Position numbers and translations under genes: made by a program
The notes under the pieces: generated by a model
What the model was told of the DNA's origin: nothing
The model's input: the letters and a program-made list of their open reading frames with translations, nothing else
The model's database searches: none
Shown: piece by piece, positions 35,440 through 48,290 of the stretch
Layout of the letters: each line of letters begins with the position of its first letter
Numbering within the stretch: position 1 is the first letter of the stretch
NCBI GenBank assembly: GCA_028015205.1
Contig: JAPWFG010000018.1
Coordinates: 1,922,001 to 1,986,000 of the forward strand
From: Mytilisepta virgata
Lineage: Eukaryota > Mollusca > Bivalvia > Mytilida > Mytilidae
Direction of reading: 5' to 3'
Length of the DNA stretch: 64,000 nt

Positions 35440-35937
35440 ACTCCTTCCCTTTTGGGTTTAGGAATTTAATTGTACCCCCCCCCCCCCAAATCGAAGTTTG
35501 GGGTATATAGGTTTCAGTCTGTCTGTCTGTCCGTCCGTCAGTCCGTCTGTCTGAAATAACGTTGTTCACAACTCCTCCTACATTACTTACATGATTCTCA
35601 TGAAACTTTAAGGAAAGTTAGATCACTATATGGAGATGTGCATATTATCAGGAATTTCTGTTTGGACAATAGATGTAAAAGATATGGCTGTTTGGACTTT
35701 GGCATTTTCTAACAAAACGTCGTTCCATATATTGTCCGCAATCGCAATTCCTCATACATTACTTGCATGATTCTCATGAAACTGTATAGAGTGTTAGATC
35801 ACATTAGGCCTATGCATATTGTCAGGATTTTCTGTTTGGGCCTGTAGTTTTAAAAATATGATGATTTGAACTTTGTGTAGGCTTCAACACAGACATGTTG
35901 CTTCGGGGTGTAATAGTCCCTTTCAGGACAGTTCTAG
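35440..35937 (+). mobile_element. Pearl-like element with GTCTGTCC microsatellite
   Basis: A C-run with AAATCGAAGTTTGGGGTATA like the start of the 59361 element, then CTGTCTGTCTGTCCGTCC repeats, two units of ~150 bp (ACATTACTTGCATGATTCTC and a near copy about 35580 and 35755), a weak GTCC/GGAC hairpin and CTAG at 35934-35937 followed by T. Confidence 0.55.
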
Positions 35938-35944
35938 TTTCTAT

Positions 35945-36068
35945 ATAGAATGGTTGCATACTATTTTAGGATGGGAATAAGGTTTTATATTTTTGACTAT
36001 AGGAAGTGGCCCAAATATTTACAGTGGGTGCGGTGATCAATGTCGATTCCGACACTACAGCTTTCTAG
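35945..36068 (+). mobile_element. Helitron-like 3' end, plus strand
   Basis: TAAGGTTTTATATTTTTGAC, AGTGGCCC and then hairpin TGTCG-ATTC-CGACA (36041-36053) and CTAG at 36065-36068 followed by T; a 3' fragment of the family at 1-530. Confidence 0.55.
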
Positions 36069-36074
36069 TTTTTA

Positions 36075-37760
36075 CAACCCACATTATTGTGAATTGTTCA
36101 CATTTACAGAGTTACTTTGTTGTAACCTCTGAAATCATGGTATTTGTTAATAGTCATATATGTGTAAATCTGGATTTCACGCTTCTCACCTGTTGTCATG
36201 GTAACCGAATGTTGACAGAAATTTAAAATATCTTATTTGATTCTCACATTATAAATATCCAATAAAAATTATGCATGTTTAAGAAAAAATTCACCATATA
36301 TGCCACATTCTGTACATAATTATAGATATAGACAGAAAAATGCCATCTATTTCTGTTTTCGTGGGATAACAAACATGTGTATAGTTCCCAAAATAGTCTG
36401 GTGACCCATATATTTCTGTTTATTATTTGAAAGCACATTGTATGGACTATCATATGTCAAATTTTAAAAAAAATTCATTGAACCAATTTTTTGGAAATTC
36501 AAGGAAAACAGAAATTTTTACAGAAATCTTCGTTTTTTGTGTGTTGCTATGGTGAATGCATTAGGTCAGAAATTAATAGATATGCTTACCAATGCCATTA
36601 TTTGTGTTCTATTTACTTTTTAAACAGTATGTATGTGATAACGGCAGAACAAACTGTCATTTTACTTTCAAAGGCTCTAAAAAAATCCATATTTATTACT
36701 AAGGGTATGTATTTATTAATACAATGGAAATTCCAACTTCGGATACTGTTACCATGGAAACGAACCTGGTGACATGCTATTTTTTTATCAAATTTTAAAA
36801 GAGATCAATGCAAAGTATGTTTATGCAAAATTTTAGAAAAATTCATCGGGTAGAAAAAAAAAGCTATATCTATAGGGATTCACCTTAATTCGTATCGCTT
36901 CGGCATTTGAATACTGCGAATTAAACTAAATCGATTAAAATTGTGACCGATATTAGCTTTATTTTATTATCTCATGACATGATGCATTGAGAATGTACAT
37001 TAATTGTTTTTTATTTTGGTTAATAAGGCCACACAAAATTGATTTTATTAAAAGTTCTTTGTATATTTTAAATAAAGAAACAAACAAATAAATAAATAAA
37101 TAAATAAATAAAATGGTCAATAAATAATAAATATAAATAATAAAAAATTAATAAAAACATTAAAATTTAAAAATATACATGATATGAAAGAAAAGATTTG
37201 TTGTTTGTCCTGTAATTATAAACGTTATTGAACGCTGGACGTGATGACGTTGCCTAAAAAATCACCAAAATTAGTACCTTGATATTATCTTCGGCAGCAG
37301 ATACAACGAAATCAAGCATGGGGAGCTCGAAATATTTTTATGTCACCAGAAATATCTTGGATGAGGCAATATAATATTAGTTTTTCAAGAAACTGTAGGA
37401 TTAACATCAATGGTTTTAATAGACTTTTCGACGAAAATTCTCTACAAATTGACGTTTTCACTATAAATCCTATGTTAAAAGTTAATTTCAGAACGCATTT
37501 TCAAAGGGTTATAGCAAAAAAAATAGAAAAAAGTAAGCATGGGTACACCCCCCCTTTTTTATTTCATATTCCAATGTATATCGATTAGCTTTACATACTG
37601 ACAAAAAATTAGAAAACTGTAGGACACTTTCAATTACTTCGCCTTGACCTTAAACCGGGGGCCCAATCAGGTGTAATTTCCAAACTTGTAGGGGAAGTTA
37701 AAGCTTGTGTTCTGATGTAAAGACCATTTATGGTGTATCATTTCTATTTCCCACTATTCA
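36075..37760. other. Intergenic, (AAAT)n microsatellite only
   Basis: AAATAAATAAATAAATAAAT run near 37083-37112; nothing else supported. Confidence 0.45.
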
Positions 37761-37767
37761 ATTTATT

Positions 37768-37985
37768 AGGGAACAATCATTTTGATTTCTATGGGTATGG
37801 TTGGGGTAGGGGTTTGGGGGAGGGTCGTAGGATGACAGTTGAAATAAAAAGGCAGGACCAGGATGTTGGCCAAATAAAAAGCTAGGACCACTTTAGGTGT
37901 GTAAAAAATGAAGAAGAAAAAAATACAGGACCTGTGTGGATCAGGAAATAATTTAATTTGATTTGAATACTGCATTTTGATTGGC
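37768..37985 (+). mobile_element. Partial element of the GGGA(G/A)CAA family
   Basis: Starts GGGAACAATCATTTTGATTT, followed by G-rich sequence and AAAAAGGCAGGACCA units like those at 3926-4150. No matching right end seen; the duplicated block begins right after it. Confidence 0.35.
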
Positions 37986-38530
37986 TGAACGGCATAGAGC
38001 AGCATTGGTTATACTGTATAACCTGGTTTGCAACGGATAAATCCGCCACTTGTAAATTCAAATAATCCCATGTCCTTTATTCGTTATTGATGGTTGAAAC
38101 AACGAATCATTGTATTTCTGACTGGAAATTAAATTATAAAGAATGTTTCAAATTTTTTAACGGGTTATACTTCAATAGCCTGGTTTGGATCAGTTAACGC
38201 AAAATGGAGCTTTGCAATCAATATATAAAGAAAAGTTTTAGAATTTTGATTTTCTAAAAAGGGGCCCACATGGGTTGAACTTCGAAAATTTGGAATTCAA
38301 GCTTGTGACCTAAACTCGTCTTTCATTTTTTTAACTTATGCATTTTATTCTATACAGTATTGTCTTGCACCATATTCAGATGCGCAATAACGTTTTAGAA
38401 TTTTTATTTTCTAAAATTGGGGCCAACCGAGGTCGAATTTTAAAAAAACTGTCTTTTTTATAGGTAAGTGGCCGAACTACTTTCAGGGGGTACGGGGGTC
38501 ACTGTCGATTCCGACAGTACATATTTCTAG
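37986..38530 (+). mobile_element. Helitron-like element, 3' part (duplicate of 1-530)
   Basis: Same structure as 1-530: ~165 bp units, ACTGTCG/CGACAGT hairpin at 38501-38518 and CTAG at 38527-38530 followed by T. Confidence 0.55.
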
Positions 38531-38582
38531 TTTTATTTAAATCTATCTAATCAAATGACACATAAATAATTTACAATAATAT

Positions 38583-38890
38583 TTGTGTAATTTTAATTTT
38601 GAGTATAGAAAGTTGATTTGTAAATTTAGAATAAGCGACCACTCATTAGAAATTGAAAAGGGAAGATACAAAAAAAAAATCCAAGAAACGATCCGAGAGA
38701 TTGTGTAAAATTTGTAATATTGAAGCTAATTTTGTTTCGATTGTTCTATTAATGATTCTGTTAGAAATAGATATTTGTACCTTTGTAATTTTGAGCGTGA
38801 AATTAATCCAGACGATAAAATGAAACACATTTTGAACCCCGAAACAAATGGACAAGTGAGATGTCTGTGCTCCTTTTTGAACAGTCACTT
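38583..38890 (+). pseudogene. LINE RT C-terminal fragment (duplicate of 583-895)
   Basis: Same remnant in the copy B block with its own small indels; not coding. Confidence 0.55.
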
Positions 38891-39645
38891 TTATTGAGGA
38901 CAGAAGACCGCTAATTTCTTTGATTTACATGCACTGTTTACAATGTTTGTTATATTGATTTATTGTTTAATGTTTTGTCTTGTTTGATGAATGTATATAC
39001 ATGTAGTCATTAATCCTTAATGCTTAAATATTTTGGTTGAAATGAAAATAAAAATTAAGTTCGCGATAGGGCCCAAAAAATAAAAAAACCAGGACGAAAT
39101 ATTTTTTACCGAAAAAATAGTCAGGCACAAACTAACAACACTTATATACTGCACAAATTAAATATTGAGTAGCATTCCTTATTCGCGTACACTAGCTTAC
39201 AAGATTCTGATTTTTCAAATGATGTCGGCATATTTTTAATTTTGCCCTTTGACCTTAAAGACACTTGACTATGGTAACAGTAGATGCGTGCGCCTTGTCA
39301 ATTATGTTATTGTTTTTAACGTTCGGAAACATGTCTTTGGTTAATGCCCTGGTCGAGGGATGATACAAGGGCCGATATGGAAAATGTCATGTCATAATCT
39401 ATTTATCAAATATTTTAAATTTAAAAAATCTATACACAACTACATAAATAATATGGAAAATAGCAGAGAAATAAAACTTTTAGCAGCTATATGATTTTTT
39501 TAATATTATGCCAAACTATATGAAAAATTCATAGACATAGGCAACACTGTACCTTTTGATAGTGTTAATAAACAAATTTTAACAAGTCTCCCATTTTGTT
39601 TGTTGACGTTGCAGACGACAAGAAGTGGGACGCAGTACGTGAGCA

Positions 39646-39776
39646 CGTGAGGGCTGATACGGATTTCTAAAAGAAATCCTTTATAAATCTGTATCAGCCT
39701 TCAAGTCCGATACGGGGGCTGATACGGATTTCAAATAGAATTCCTTTATACATGTTATAAATCCATATCAGCCCTC
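39646..39776 (+). repeat. Two adjacent foldbacks (duplicate of 1646-1776)
   Basis: Same two hairpins in the copy B block; the left arm of the second is GGGGCTGATACGG, a better match than in the A block. Confidence 0.6.
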
Positions 39777-39880
39777 AGATCCGATATTCTATTGGAAATT
39801 CATATGTGAAGCCACATATTAGATTTCGGGGCTTGATGTATGACATGAATGAGGTCCGTAATATAGTTTAATATTATACA

Positions 39881-40000
39881 ATTACTGAATTTGAAAGAGG
39901 TCGCTATCGGGATTTATCAAGCCGAGAAAATGTAATATTCATACATTTTCAAGGGTTGATTAATCCTAATAGCGACCTATTACATAGTCAGTAATTGTTT
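39881..40000 (+). repeat. Foldback element with CAATTACTGA / TCAGTAATTG ends
   Basis: About 115 bp, self-complementary along most of its length: AGGTCGCTAT pairs with ATAGCGACCT, AAAATGTA with TACATTTT. The C block has a related copy (52484-52590); the A block has lost most of the left arm near 1893. Confidence 0.55.
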
Positions 40001-40780
40001 TAGTACACGAATGGGAAAATTGTACTTTCACTTTCTATTTTAAGAACAAATCGGTCACCATCACATTCCGCTTGACCGATCAGGATCTATTTTAATCCTA
40101 TAACCGTACATGCAGAATTCTTGCACTAAATTTAGATGCTTCTAAGTTACTATATATCATCAATGCTCAATAGTTTTTAGACTTTTTTCGGCCAATCAGA
40201 GAACAGAAAAAAATATGGTCATGTAATAAGACGAATTAATTATTACAATGTGTTAAGTTACGTGACCGTGAGTCTTTTGTAGATATTATATGATTATACT
40301 TATGTTGCTAATATATATTCATATATGAAGTTATATTCGCAGTGAACAGGTAATTATACGGTGTATTTATTTTTGTACGTCTATTGATAATTTGTATATA
40401 TCATATGTATTTCTTATCCCTTTAAAGATAAAGAATTTAAATTTTTTAAAAATGCGTAAAATGTGTATACATGAGAAGGTCATTACATGTATTGTTTGGG
40501 ACAATAGTCCCAGATTTTCACATACAAGTATTCTTAGGTGTATTGATAACATATATTTTGCAAGTTTAATAAATATGATGATTCAAGCAAATTGTTTTTT
40601 TCTCAATTTTGCAATGTTAAAAATGCACATGTTTTGAAAATTACCCATATATTATCCTTAGGAAAGCTATTGAACAGGTATGTTTAATTAACATGGCTAT
40701 TGTATATATCCAATACTATTAAAGGCACCTTCCGCAATATTTTGATAAGATTTGGTGTATTTAAATGTAATAATTGTATA

Positions 40781-40892
40781 AGGGAGCAACCATTTGATTT
40801 TTCAGGGGGGGGGGGGGGCTAAGATTTTTTATTTCAAATTTGATCCTAGCCCCCACTCCACCCCCCCCTAAAAATGATATGGTTGCTCCCTA
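40781..40892 (+). mobile_element. AGGGAGCAACC foldback (B block)
   Basis: Same element as at 2728, with a longer G-run and one mismatch in the right arm (ATGATATGGTTGCTCCCT). Confidence 0.55.
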
Positions 40893-41419
40893 ACTTTTCC
40901 CGATAAACTATTGTGATTTATGTGCATTATTGGAAAATAATTAGCTTATATAGTTTATTTGTACTTGCCGCGAAACAGTAGAGAAAGGGTCTATAAACCT
41001 CCCATTTCTACCAGTATCGAAGGCTCGTACAATTAATCTGTATATTTTGGGACAATGTAGATTTGTTAGCGGTGAATTCAAAGTTTTTTTTCAGTGAACA
41101 TGAGACTACTATAACAGAGAATTTTTTTTTTATTTTAATTTAAACCAAACAATTTCCTGATTGACACAGGTCTTGCTTTATTTTCACATCTGAATTGATC
41201 CTGTCTTTTTATTTTACCAAATTCCTGGTCCTGCCTTTTTATTTCAAATTTTATCCTAGCTACCCATATGAAAACCAAATGGTTGTTCCCTAAGGGCGCT
41301 CATATAATTATTATGCTTTATCGTAAATTATACCCATTGGGGTTAAACAATATAACATAAAATGAACAATAAAAAACAAATACATACAGATAATGTATAG
41401 ACTTGAACAAGTAACTTAT

Positions 41420-41800
41420 TAACTATCTTTGATTGATGTGGACCCTATTTTCGCAGTTCCAAATGACCGCTTTATCAAGTCACAAACAATTGGTAAAAGT
41501 TCATTTTTTGGATTAAGAATATCAAAAATGTGTGATACTTCGTCTCTCGATAGAAAATTTTGATTAATTTCAACACTATCTTTTCAAAGAGACTAGCTCA
41601 TAACGGATCACTGGAACAACAATGCGAGAAAAAATGGTATTCATCATCTAGCACTTTGAATCCAGAGCAAATTTTCTCTGGGAACATCCTTATATGTTAA
41701 GAGAGTGATCACTGATTCGAAATTTTGAAAGGAGTCGTTTCAATGTAAAATGTTTTCCTTTTTGAAGTACTCTTCCTCTTTTATAATGTTTTTAAGTTTG
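41420..41800 (-). pseudogene. Antisense LINE C-terminal fragment (B block)
   Basis: Same remnant as 3560-3910 in the duplicated block; not open. Confidence 0.5.
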
Positions 41801-42276
41801 CTGTATTAAGGGAGCAACATTTTGATTTTTATAGGGAGGGGGAGCATGGAAGATATTTGAAAAAAGCAGGCTGCAAAACTTAGTGAAAAAGAAAATGCAG
41901 GACCAAAATTCCTCTGAAAAAAGGCAGGATGAAAAATGTAGTGAAAAAAGGAAGGATACATAAAAAAGGGCAGGGCAACACCAGGTAGTAAAATAAAGGC
42001 AGTCTTGAAATTTTGCTGAAAAAAAGGCAGGACTTAAGATTACATAATTGCTAGCAGTTTTCTTGATACCAGGAATGGTTTTACAATATCTATAATTGTG
42101 TATCTTTTCATAAGATTGTTTTCTTCTAATGAGAATATATCACAAAAAGTATCATTTCTGGCAGCACGTTCAGCTGGCCTCATAATAGAAATATAGTCCT
42201 CAGCATACTAAATTTCACAATAAAGTTGTATAACAAAACTGGTCGAATTCAAATATCAAACAATTTACAAGCCAAT

Positions 42277-42495
42277 TCAACATTGAACATTAAAAAAATG
42301 ACTTTTAAATGCACAAATAGCTTTTAAACCTTTCTCAGAAAGTTCTTGAATGGACTGTTTAAAACTCCCCTTAAAAATAATAACATTGTCTAAGAAATTG
42401 TACTCCCTTGTTTCTAGTAGAGATTGCCCTTTGTAAAATAATGGCGGCATAGTAGTAGAACTATTTTGAAAAGCCATAAATTTTGTCATCCTAAT
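42277..42495 (-). pseudogene. Antisense LINE RT fragment, distal half (B block)
   Basis: Same as 4398-4627; the minus strand has TKFMAFQNSS and LLETREYNFLDNVIIFKGSF. Confidence 0.6.
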
Positions 42496-42496
42496 A

Positions 42497-43044
42497 TTAA
42501 TATTATATATATATAAAAAAGAAATAAATGGAACTATTCCTGGATGTAGTGAAGCTGGTTGGAGTGAAGCTGGGTTGTGTTGGGTTGGTATAAAGCCATG
42601 CCTGGTAACGCCATGCCCGGTAATGGCATTACCTGGTAGAGGCAGGCTGGGATCGGCTGGTACCAATAAAAACCATTGGAACGTCTATAACAGTAAAATA
42701 CACAAGCTTAGAAAGCTAGGATTTCTTTCCCATTTATACTGTAGAATTTAGGTCAGGCCAAGCAATTTTTACATAACAGGACAGAATGACGCACCTATTA
42801 TTGGATATTAATCTAATATTATTAGATTTAGTCAATATTAGTTTAACAGCGGTCATTTTTTGTAGTATATTGTTTAATTAGCTTGACCATGTTCGACCTG
42901 GGGCACTGTTTGTATTCAAAAGCACATCAACAGTAAAGAGCAATTATATCAAATATAGTAAAGTTTAAATGTTCAAATATTATATCAAATATAGTAAAGT
43001 TTAAAAGTTGAAATAATATTTTCATTCAAAAACAAGAACAATTC
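42497..43044 (+). repeat. First copy of the ~500 bp element (B block)
   Basis: Matches 4628-5105 but lacks the last ~50 bp. It contains a small internal tandem duplication near 42950-43010 (TATCAAATATAGTAAAGTTT twice). Confidence 0.55.
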
Positions 43045-44479
43045 GGCAATAAAATAAAATATAGATACAGTTTAAAGTATATTACTGTATAAAGATTATT
43101 TTGTTTGTAAACAGGACTTATCCATGCAAATTAATTATAGAAATACAATTAATGTATTGCCTGTTTATTACTTCAAACAAAATATAAAATTAGAAGAGAT
43201 GATAAATGAAATTGATGAAAACATAAAAAACAATAATTTGTTGCATGCGGCCTAAAACATTAATACAACTTTTTTCATAAATTCCATTATCATAAAAGCA
43301 CGGGTTTAAAACTGAGTCTTTTTTATATTATTTTCCTAGTTTTTTTTATAACTTTTATATATATTACTTATTTATGTTCCCCTTTTAAATATATTTTTGA
43401 AATGTATTTATTGATGTTATAATATTTTTTATGGATATTTGCAGATAGGTGGGATATGATACCTTAATTTGAAATTTAAAAGAAAAATAAGTTTACATTA
43501 TTATTTAATAAAACATTGCAAAATATTGAAATAAATTTATTCCTGTGTAACAACTTATCCTAGAAGTTTTTTTTCTCCCTTTATTTCTGGCCAATTGTTA
43601 ACTTTTGTGTACATCATACATTTTGTATCTATTATTCACATTTTTGATCACATAGCATACAGCATGCGTCTGTGTAATTGTGATGGTAAACAAGGCAATC
43701 TGAAGGCAGTGCTTGTTCCCATTGAGATATGTCATTAGCTAATGAATCTTGTATTAATCTTTTTAATTTTTGCAACCACTAGAATAGACAATCTCTTCAA
43801 TTGGGACTTTCTAGTACAAAAGATAATGTTTACGTTAAAAATAATTTGAACTTAATTCATGAATTACAATGAGCGTTCAAATTACCTGGAAATCTATTCA
43901 AAATAGTTACTTTTATATTTTAGTAATATGTTATTAGATTTAAAATTAATGTAGACAACTGGGAAAATTTACCATTTTAAAATACCAAATTTAAAAATGA
44001 TTACGTATTTACAATTGATTATATATATGAAATGTACGCATTTTATAACTTCAAATTTCCCCATTAAATAATTTTAAATGCCAATACTCACAGTTTTAGA
44101 ACAAACAATATACATGTAATAAAACATAGATATTACGAACAATGCAAAATAACATGTCCAAAAATAAATGCCACTTGTAAATATACCGCGGTACTATTAT
44201 TGATAACGTGGTACTATTATTGATAATTTGTTGAATGTTTATATATATATACTGCATACTGGAATAGTGAATGTCCGGAATATAAAAAACAAATCCAAAA
44301 ACAAACAAATGTCCGGTATCATACTGCAATATACTTGATGTCATGATGTTAAAAATGTTCTGTCCTTATGATGTTACGTATGATGTTCCAGACTACCAAA
44401 ATAAGTATACAGATGTAGCTCTGGTTGATTGTTCACAGGGTCCTTGGTGCGTGCTAGCATTATCGTTCTCCACAATTAT
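43045..44479. other. Unassigned AT-rich stretch between two element copies
   Basis: No counterpart in the A or C blocks and no convincing ORF. Contains two tandem GTACTATTATTGATAA units near 44190-44225 and a short (TA)n. It could be the interior of an element whose ends are the flanking ~500 bp repeats. Confidence 0.4.
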
Positions 44480-44611
44480 TATATAAAAAGAAATAAATGT
44501 AACTCTCTCTGGACGTAGTAAAGCTGGATGGAGTGAAGCTGGGTTGTGTTGGGTTGGTATAAAGCCATACCTGGTAACGGCACACCCGGTAATGGCGTTA
44601 CCTGGTAGAGG

Positions 44612-45205
44612 TAATCCCTTTTGGGATTCTGTGTCCGGGGCTATTTTTCTGACTTGGCCGCCCACTGAATCCCTTATCAACCACTAATAACTCTATTCGG
44701 GAAATTCAAAAGTGGACCCCCACTCTCATTCCGGCACTCGGAACGGTTTGAATTTCATCTGACAGTCCTAAAACAGTAAGTCTCCATTAGTAGACATATT
44801 TTACTTTTCAAAAAGCTTAAAATGATTTAAATCCTCCTCCTATTTCAGCAGTTATGGCTCACGATTCCAAGACTCCGCTTCAGATTGACCGGCGGCAGCC
44901 ATTGTTGTTTTCATTTGAATATCCTCCCATGATGCACGTTTTTCATTATAGTCTGTTTCATTTTTCCATTTTAACCTCATCAATAGAAAGAAGTGAAAGG
45001 AACCACAAGATGACGGAAAATAAATATAAAAGTGCAATTTTCCACTTCTTTGGGATTTGTTTACTTGTTGGCATTCTAATTACAATTATACCATTGGAGG
45101 GAAAATAAATGTGTGCTGGGGAAAGGAAGCAATGTACATATGTTTTTATTTTTATTTTAAGGCTAATGTTAAATGTGGTTATATATGGGATTACTATTTT
45201 CCTAT
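44612..45205 (+). repeat. Left terminal inverted repeat of the 3.1 kb element
   Basis: Reverse-complementary to 47150-47738 with a few mismatches and indels. On the minus strand it encodes ASWEDIQMKTTMAAAGQSE, also encoded by the right arm. Confidence 0.75.
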
Positions 45206-47149
45206 TTAAATTTAAAAATTTAATTTAGTCTAATTACAATTATACTACAATGTATGGGGAAGAATAAAAAAAGGGGAAGGGGGTTCAATGTACATTTGTG
45301 CGTGTAAAAAAAATTATATGCTTTGTTTTAATATATATTTTTTTCAAATTTTGAGTCATTATATGTTAATAGCTTTGAAACATCATATCAGATCTGATTT
45401 TAATTATTTTTTCCCTTTATAATATTTTAGATAATTATACAAACTTATAGATCTGTTTTAATAAAAATTTAATATTTATATTAGAAATTTGAGAAAGATT
45501 GGTTTTGGAAAAAATTAAGAAATTAATCTTCAATGAGTGGGACACTCCAGATCATGTTACAGGCCCTAAATGGTCCTGAAAAATTAACCAAAATGTTTAA
45601 ATCAAAGAATATGACACAACATACAGCTGCCAAATTAGGTAGAGAACCTGAAGAAATTAAATAGATGATGCAATCAATACCGTAATATTATTGACTTCCC
45701 AAATTTTTTAGATTTTTTTTAAATTTTACTCACAAAAACTTTTTCATTATTACTTTTTTTTATTCTAATGTGTTTCTATGTTATTTATATTCAGTTCTAT
45801 TTATGAAATATGAAAGAAAAGGTGAAATTTTGTCAGATATTTATTATATGTCTAGGTGATCGATAAAAGTACAGGAACCATGTAATAAGAAATAAAAATA
45901 CAGTTGTATTTATTTACTAATCTGGATTTTGTGGCAAGATAACTGGATACAACAAGAGCAATATCAGACCACTTTGATTAAAAAAAAATCAAAAAATGTT
46001 CTTTTATATTCAATAATATAAAAAGTTTATTAAGATACAATCCTCTTCATGAGCTTGGCAAAAAAGTGATTTTATGTAATGAAGTGATTTTATTTAATGA
46101 AGTAATCCAAATGTAGATGCTAAAAACAACATGCTTTAATCGTGATTCACAAGAAACAATCCACAAATATTCCACCTCATGACCATAGCATGTACATTTG
46201 TAAGTCATCCAGATGCACAGGTCACCAAGGATCAATGCTACAAGACTATATCTTTATAGATCTTCACTTAAAAGAAAAAAAAAGATCCAAAATAGGTAAA
46301 CCTGGAATGGTCCTAGCATGATAAGTGCACAATGACAAATTTAAGTCCTCGAAATGCAGAGATCATCAAGGACAGGTGATGAAGGACACTGAATATCCCA
46401 ATCACACAAGCTTAATGAATACATGTATACTTTAAAAAGTTATTGATAATAAATGAAAAAAGGACAACTTATTAAACAGTTAGTAGTTTAGTATATATTG
46501 TAACAGTTCACTATAGGTTCTATACCTATGTACATGTACCAAGTGCCTGGCACCAGTTCATTTTTCATTACCACAACAGTTGGAACATTTATTATGAAGA
46601 AATTGTTGCTGACTGTCAATGTTACACTAGTCATAGTTTCTTTCAAAATGCCATGTTTTTCATTTTTAGAGCAAAAATCTGTAGTATCTCTTGAAAAATA
46701 CATTTTCTTCATTTAAACTTTTTTGACAATACTAATAAAATTTCCATCAACTGACAAATAAAGAAGCTGGTTTCATGAAGGAATGTGTTGTAATCGTTTC
46801 ATCAGGTATTAAAATGTAAAATTTCTCGGAGAGCCGGTGGGATGAAAGAACATTTTTTAATAAAAGGAAACCAGGCTGCAGTGTATACAACTTGAGGTCA
46901 TTTCCATATTTGTTATTCACTTCAGGGTGTCATCTAGAACGCAGTAAGGGAAAAAACACTCAACCAGATAAAAAATGGCATTGCTGTACATAATCTATAT
47001 GTTACAAATTTAGCCTAAATACATTCTGAATTCAGTTTTTTCAATTTATTTAATCTTCTCAATATCAGGCTCAACATCCTACCATGTTTCTCCATTAATA
47101 TGGAAAAATAGACCCGAGAACAAATACAGCTGATAAAGAAACAATAATA

Positions 47150-47738
47150 AAATTTGTCGTAGGAAAATCTTAATCTCATATATAACCACTATTTACACTT
47201 AACATTAGTCTTACAATAAAAAAACAAATGGACATTGAACCCCCCCCCCCCCCACACACACACATTTTGTTACTCCTCCCCATGGTATAATTGTAATTGG
47301 AATGCCAACAAGTAAATAAAGCACATGGAAGTGGTGGATCTTGTGGTTCCTTTCACTTGTTTCTATTGATGAGGTTAAAATGGAAAAATGAAACAGACTA
47401 TAATGAAAAACGTGCATCATGGGAGGATATTCAAATGAAAACAACAATGGCTGCCGCCGGTCAATCTGAAGCGGAGTCTTGGAATCGTGAGCCATAACTG
47501 CTGAAATAGGAGGAGGATTTAAATCATTTTAAGCTTTTTGAAAAGTAAAATATGTCTACTAATGGAGACTTACCTGTTTTAGGACTGTCAGATGAAATTC
47601 AAACCGTTCCGAGTGCCGGAATGAGAGTGGGGGTCCACTTTTGAATTTCCCGAATAGAGTTATTAGTGGTTGATAAGGGATTCAGTGGGCGGCCAAGTCA
47701 GAAAAATAGCTCCGGACACAAAATCCCAAAAGGGATTA
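47150..47738 (-). repeat. Right terminal inverted repeat of the 3.1 kb element
   Basis: Partner of 44612-45205. Carries a C-run and a CA-run at 47240-47265. A 16-codon ORF (ATG 47447, stop 47495) in good initiation context is kept in both arms; whether it is translated is unknown. Confidence 0.75.
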
Positions 47739-48134
47739 CTCGTAGAGGCAGGCCAAGATCGGCTGGCACCAATAAAAACTACTAGAACATCTATAACAGT
47801 AAAATACCCAAGTTTAGAAAGCTAGGATTTCTTTCCTATTTATACTGTAGAATTTAGGTCAGGCCAAAAAATTTTTACATAACCAGACAGAATGACGCAC
47901 GTAGAATTAATATTATTAGATTTAGTCAATATTAGTTTAATTCTTTGATGTATATAGTTTAATTAGCTTGACCATGTTCGACCTGGGGCACTGTTTGTAT
48001 TCAAAAGCATATCAACAGTAAAGAGCAATAATATCAAATATAGTAAAGTTTAAAAGTTCAAATAATATTTTCATTCAAAAAACAAGAACAATTTATAATT
48101 TAACTGATCGTATTGTACACGGAATTTTATGTTA

Positions 48135-48290
48135 CAATATTAACATTCAACTGCCATTGATGACAGTATGTCTCAAGTTTATTTAATTCTTCCTGTAGTC
48201 CGCTATAAGATCTAGTAATGGTCTGTAGGTATCTGCTGTGGGTTGTTTTAGAGTAGACCAGCCAGAAATTGTTCTAGAAAAGAATTGCGC
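48135..48290 (-). pseudogene. Antisense LINE RT fragment, proximal half (B block)
   Basis: Counterpart of 5154-5310, separated from its distal half by 5.6 kb of later insertions. Confidence 0.55.

Larger units (their letters stand above)
44612..47741. mobile_element. 3.1 kb element with ~0.6 kb terminal inverted repeats
   Basis: The left terminus TAATCCCTTTTGGGATT is repeated inverted at the right (AATCCCAAAAGGGATTA), and complementarity extends with small indels to about 45205 and 47150. The 7 bp GTAGAGG lies on both sides (44605-44611, 47742-47748); the uninterrupted A-block sequence has it once, near 4761. The interior is AT-rich with no transposase-like ORF, so it looks non-autonomous. 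Each arm holds intron-like signals (donor CAG|GTAAGT in the right arm, acceptor CTCCTATTTCAG) and a CTCCCATGATGCACGT motif, suggesting captured promoter/first-exon DNA. Superfamily unknown. Confidence 0.75.
44480..48134 (+). repeat. Second copy of the ~500 bp element, interrupted by the 3.1 kb element
   Basis: The left part, 44480-44611, matches 4640-4765; the right part, 47742-48134, matches 4759-5153. The interruption is the long-inverted-repeat element. Confidence 0.55.

Noticed and set aside
37340..37588. 82 aa ORF as a possible gene
   Set aside because: No recognisable motif, no splice or repeat support; chance-length ORF.
44854..45108. 84 aa ORF starting MAHDSKTPLQIDRRQ as a gene
   Set aside because: Lies in the inverted-repeat arm, is mirrored in the other arm, matches no protein I know, and the opposite strand is equally open.
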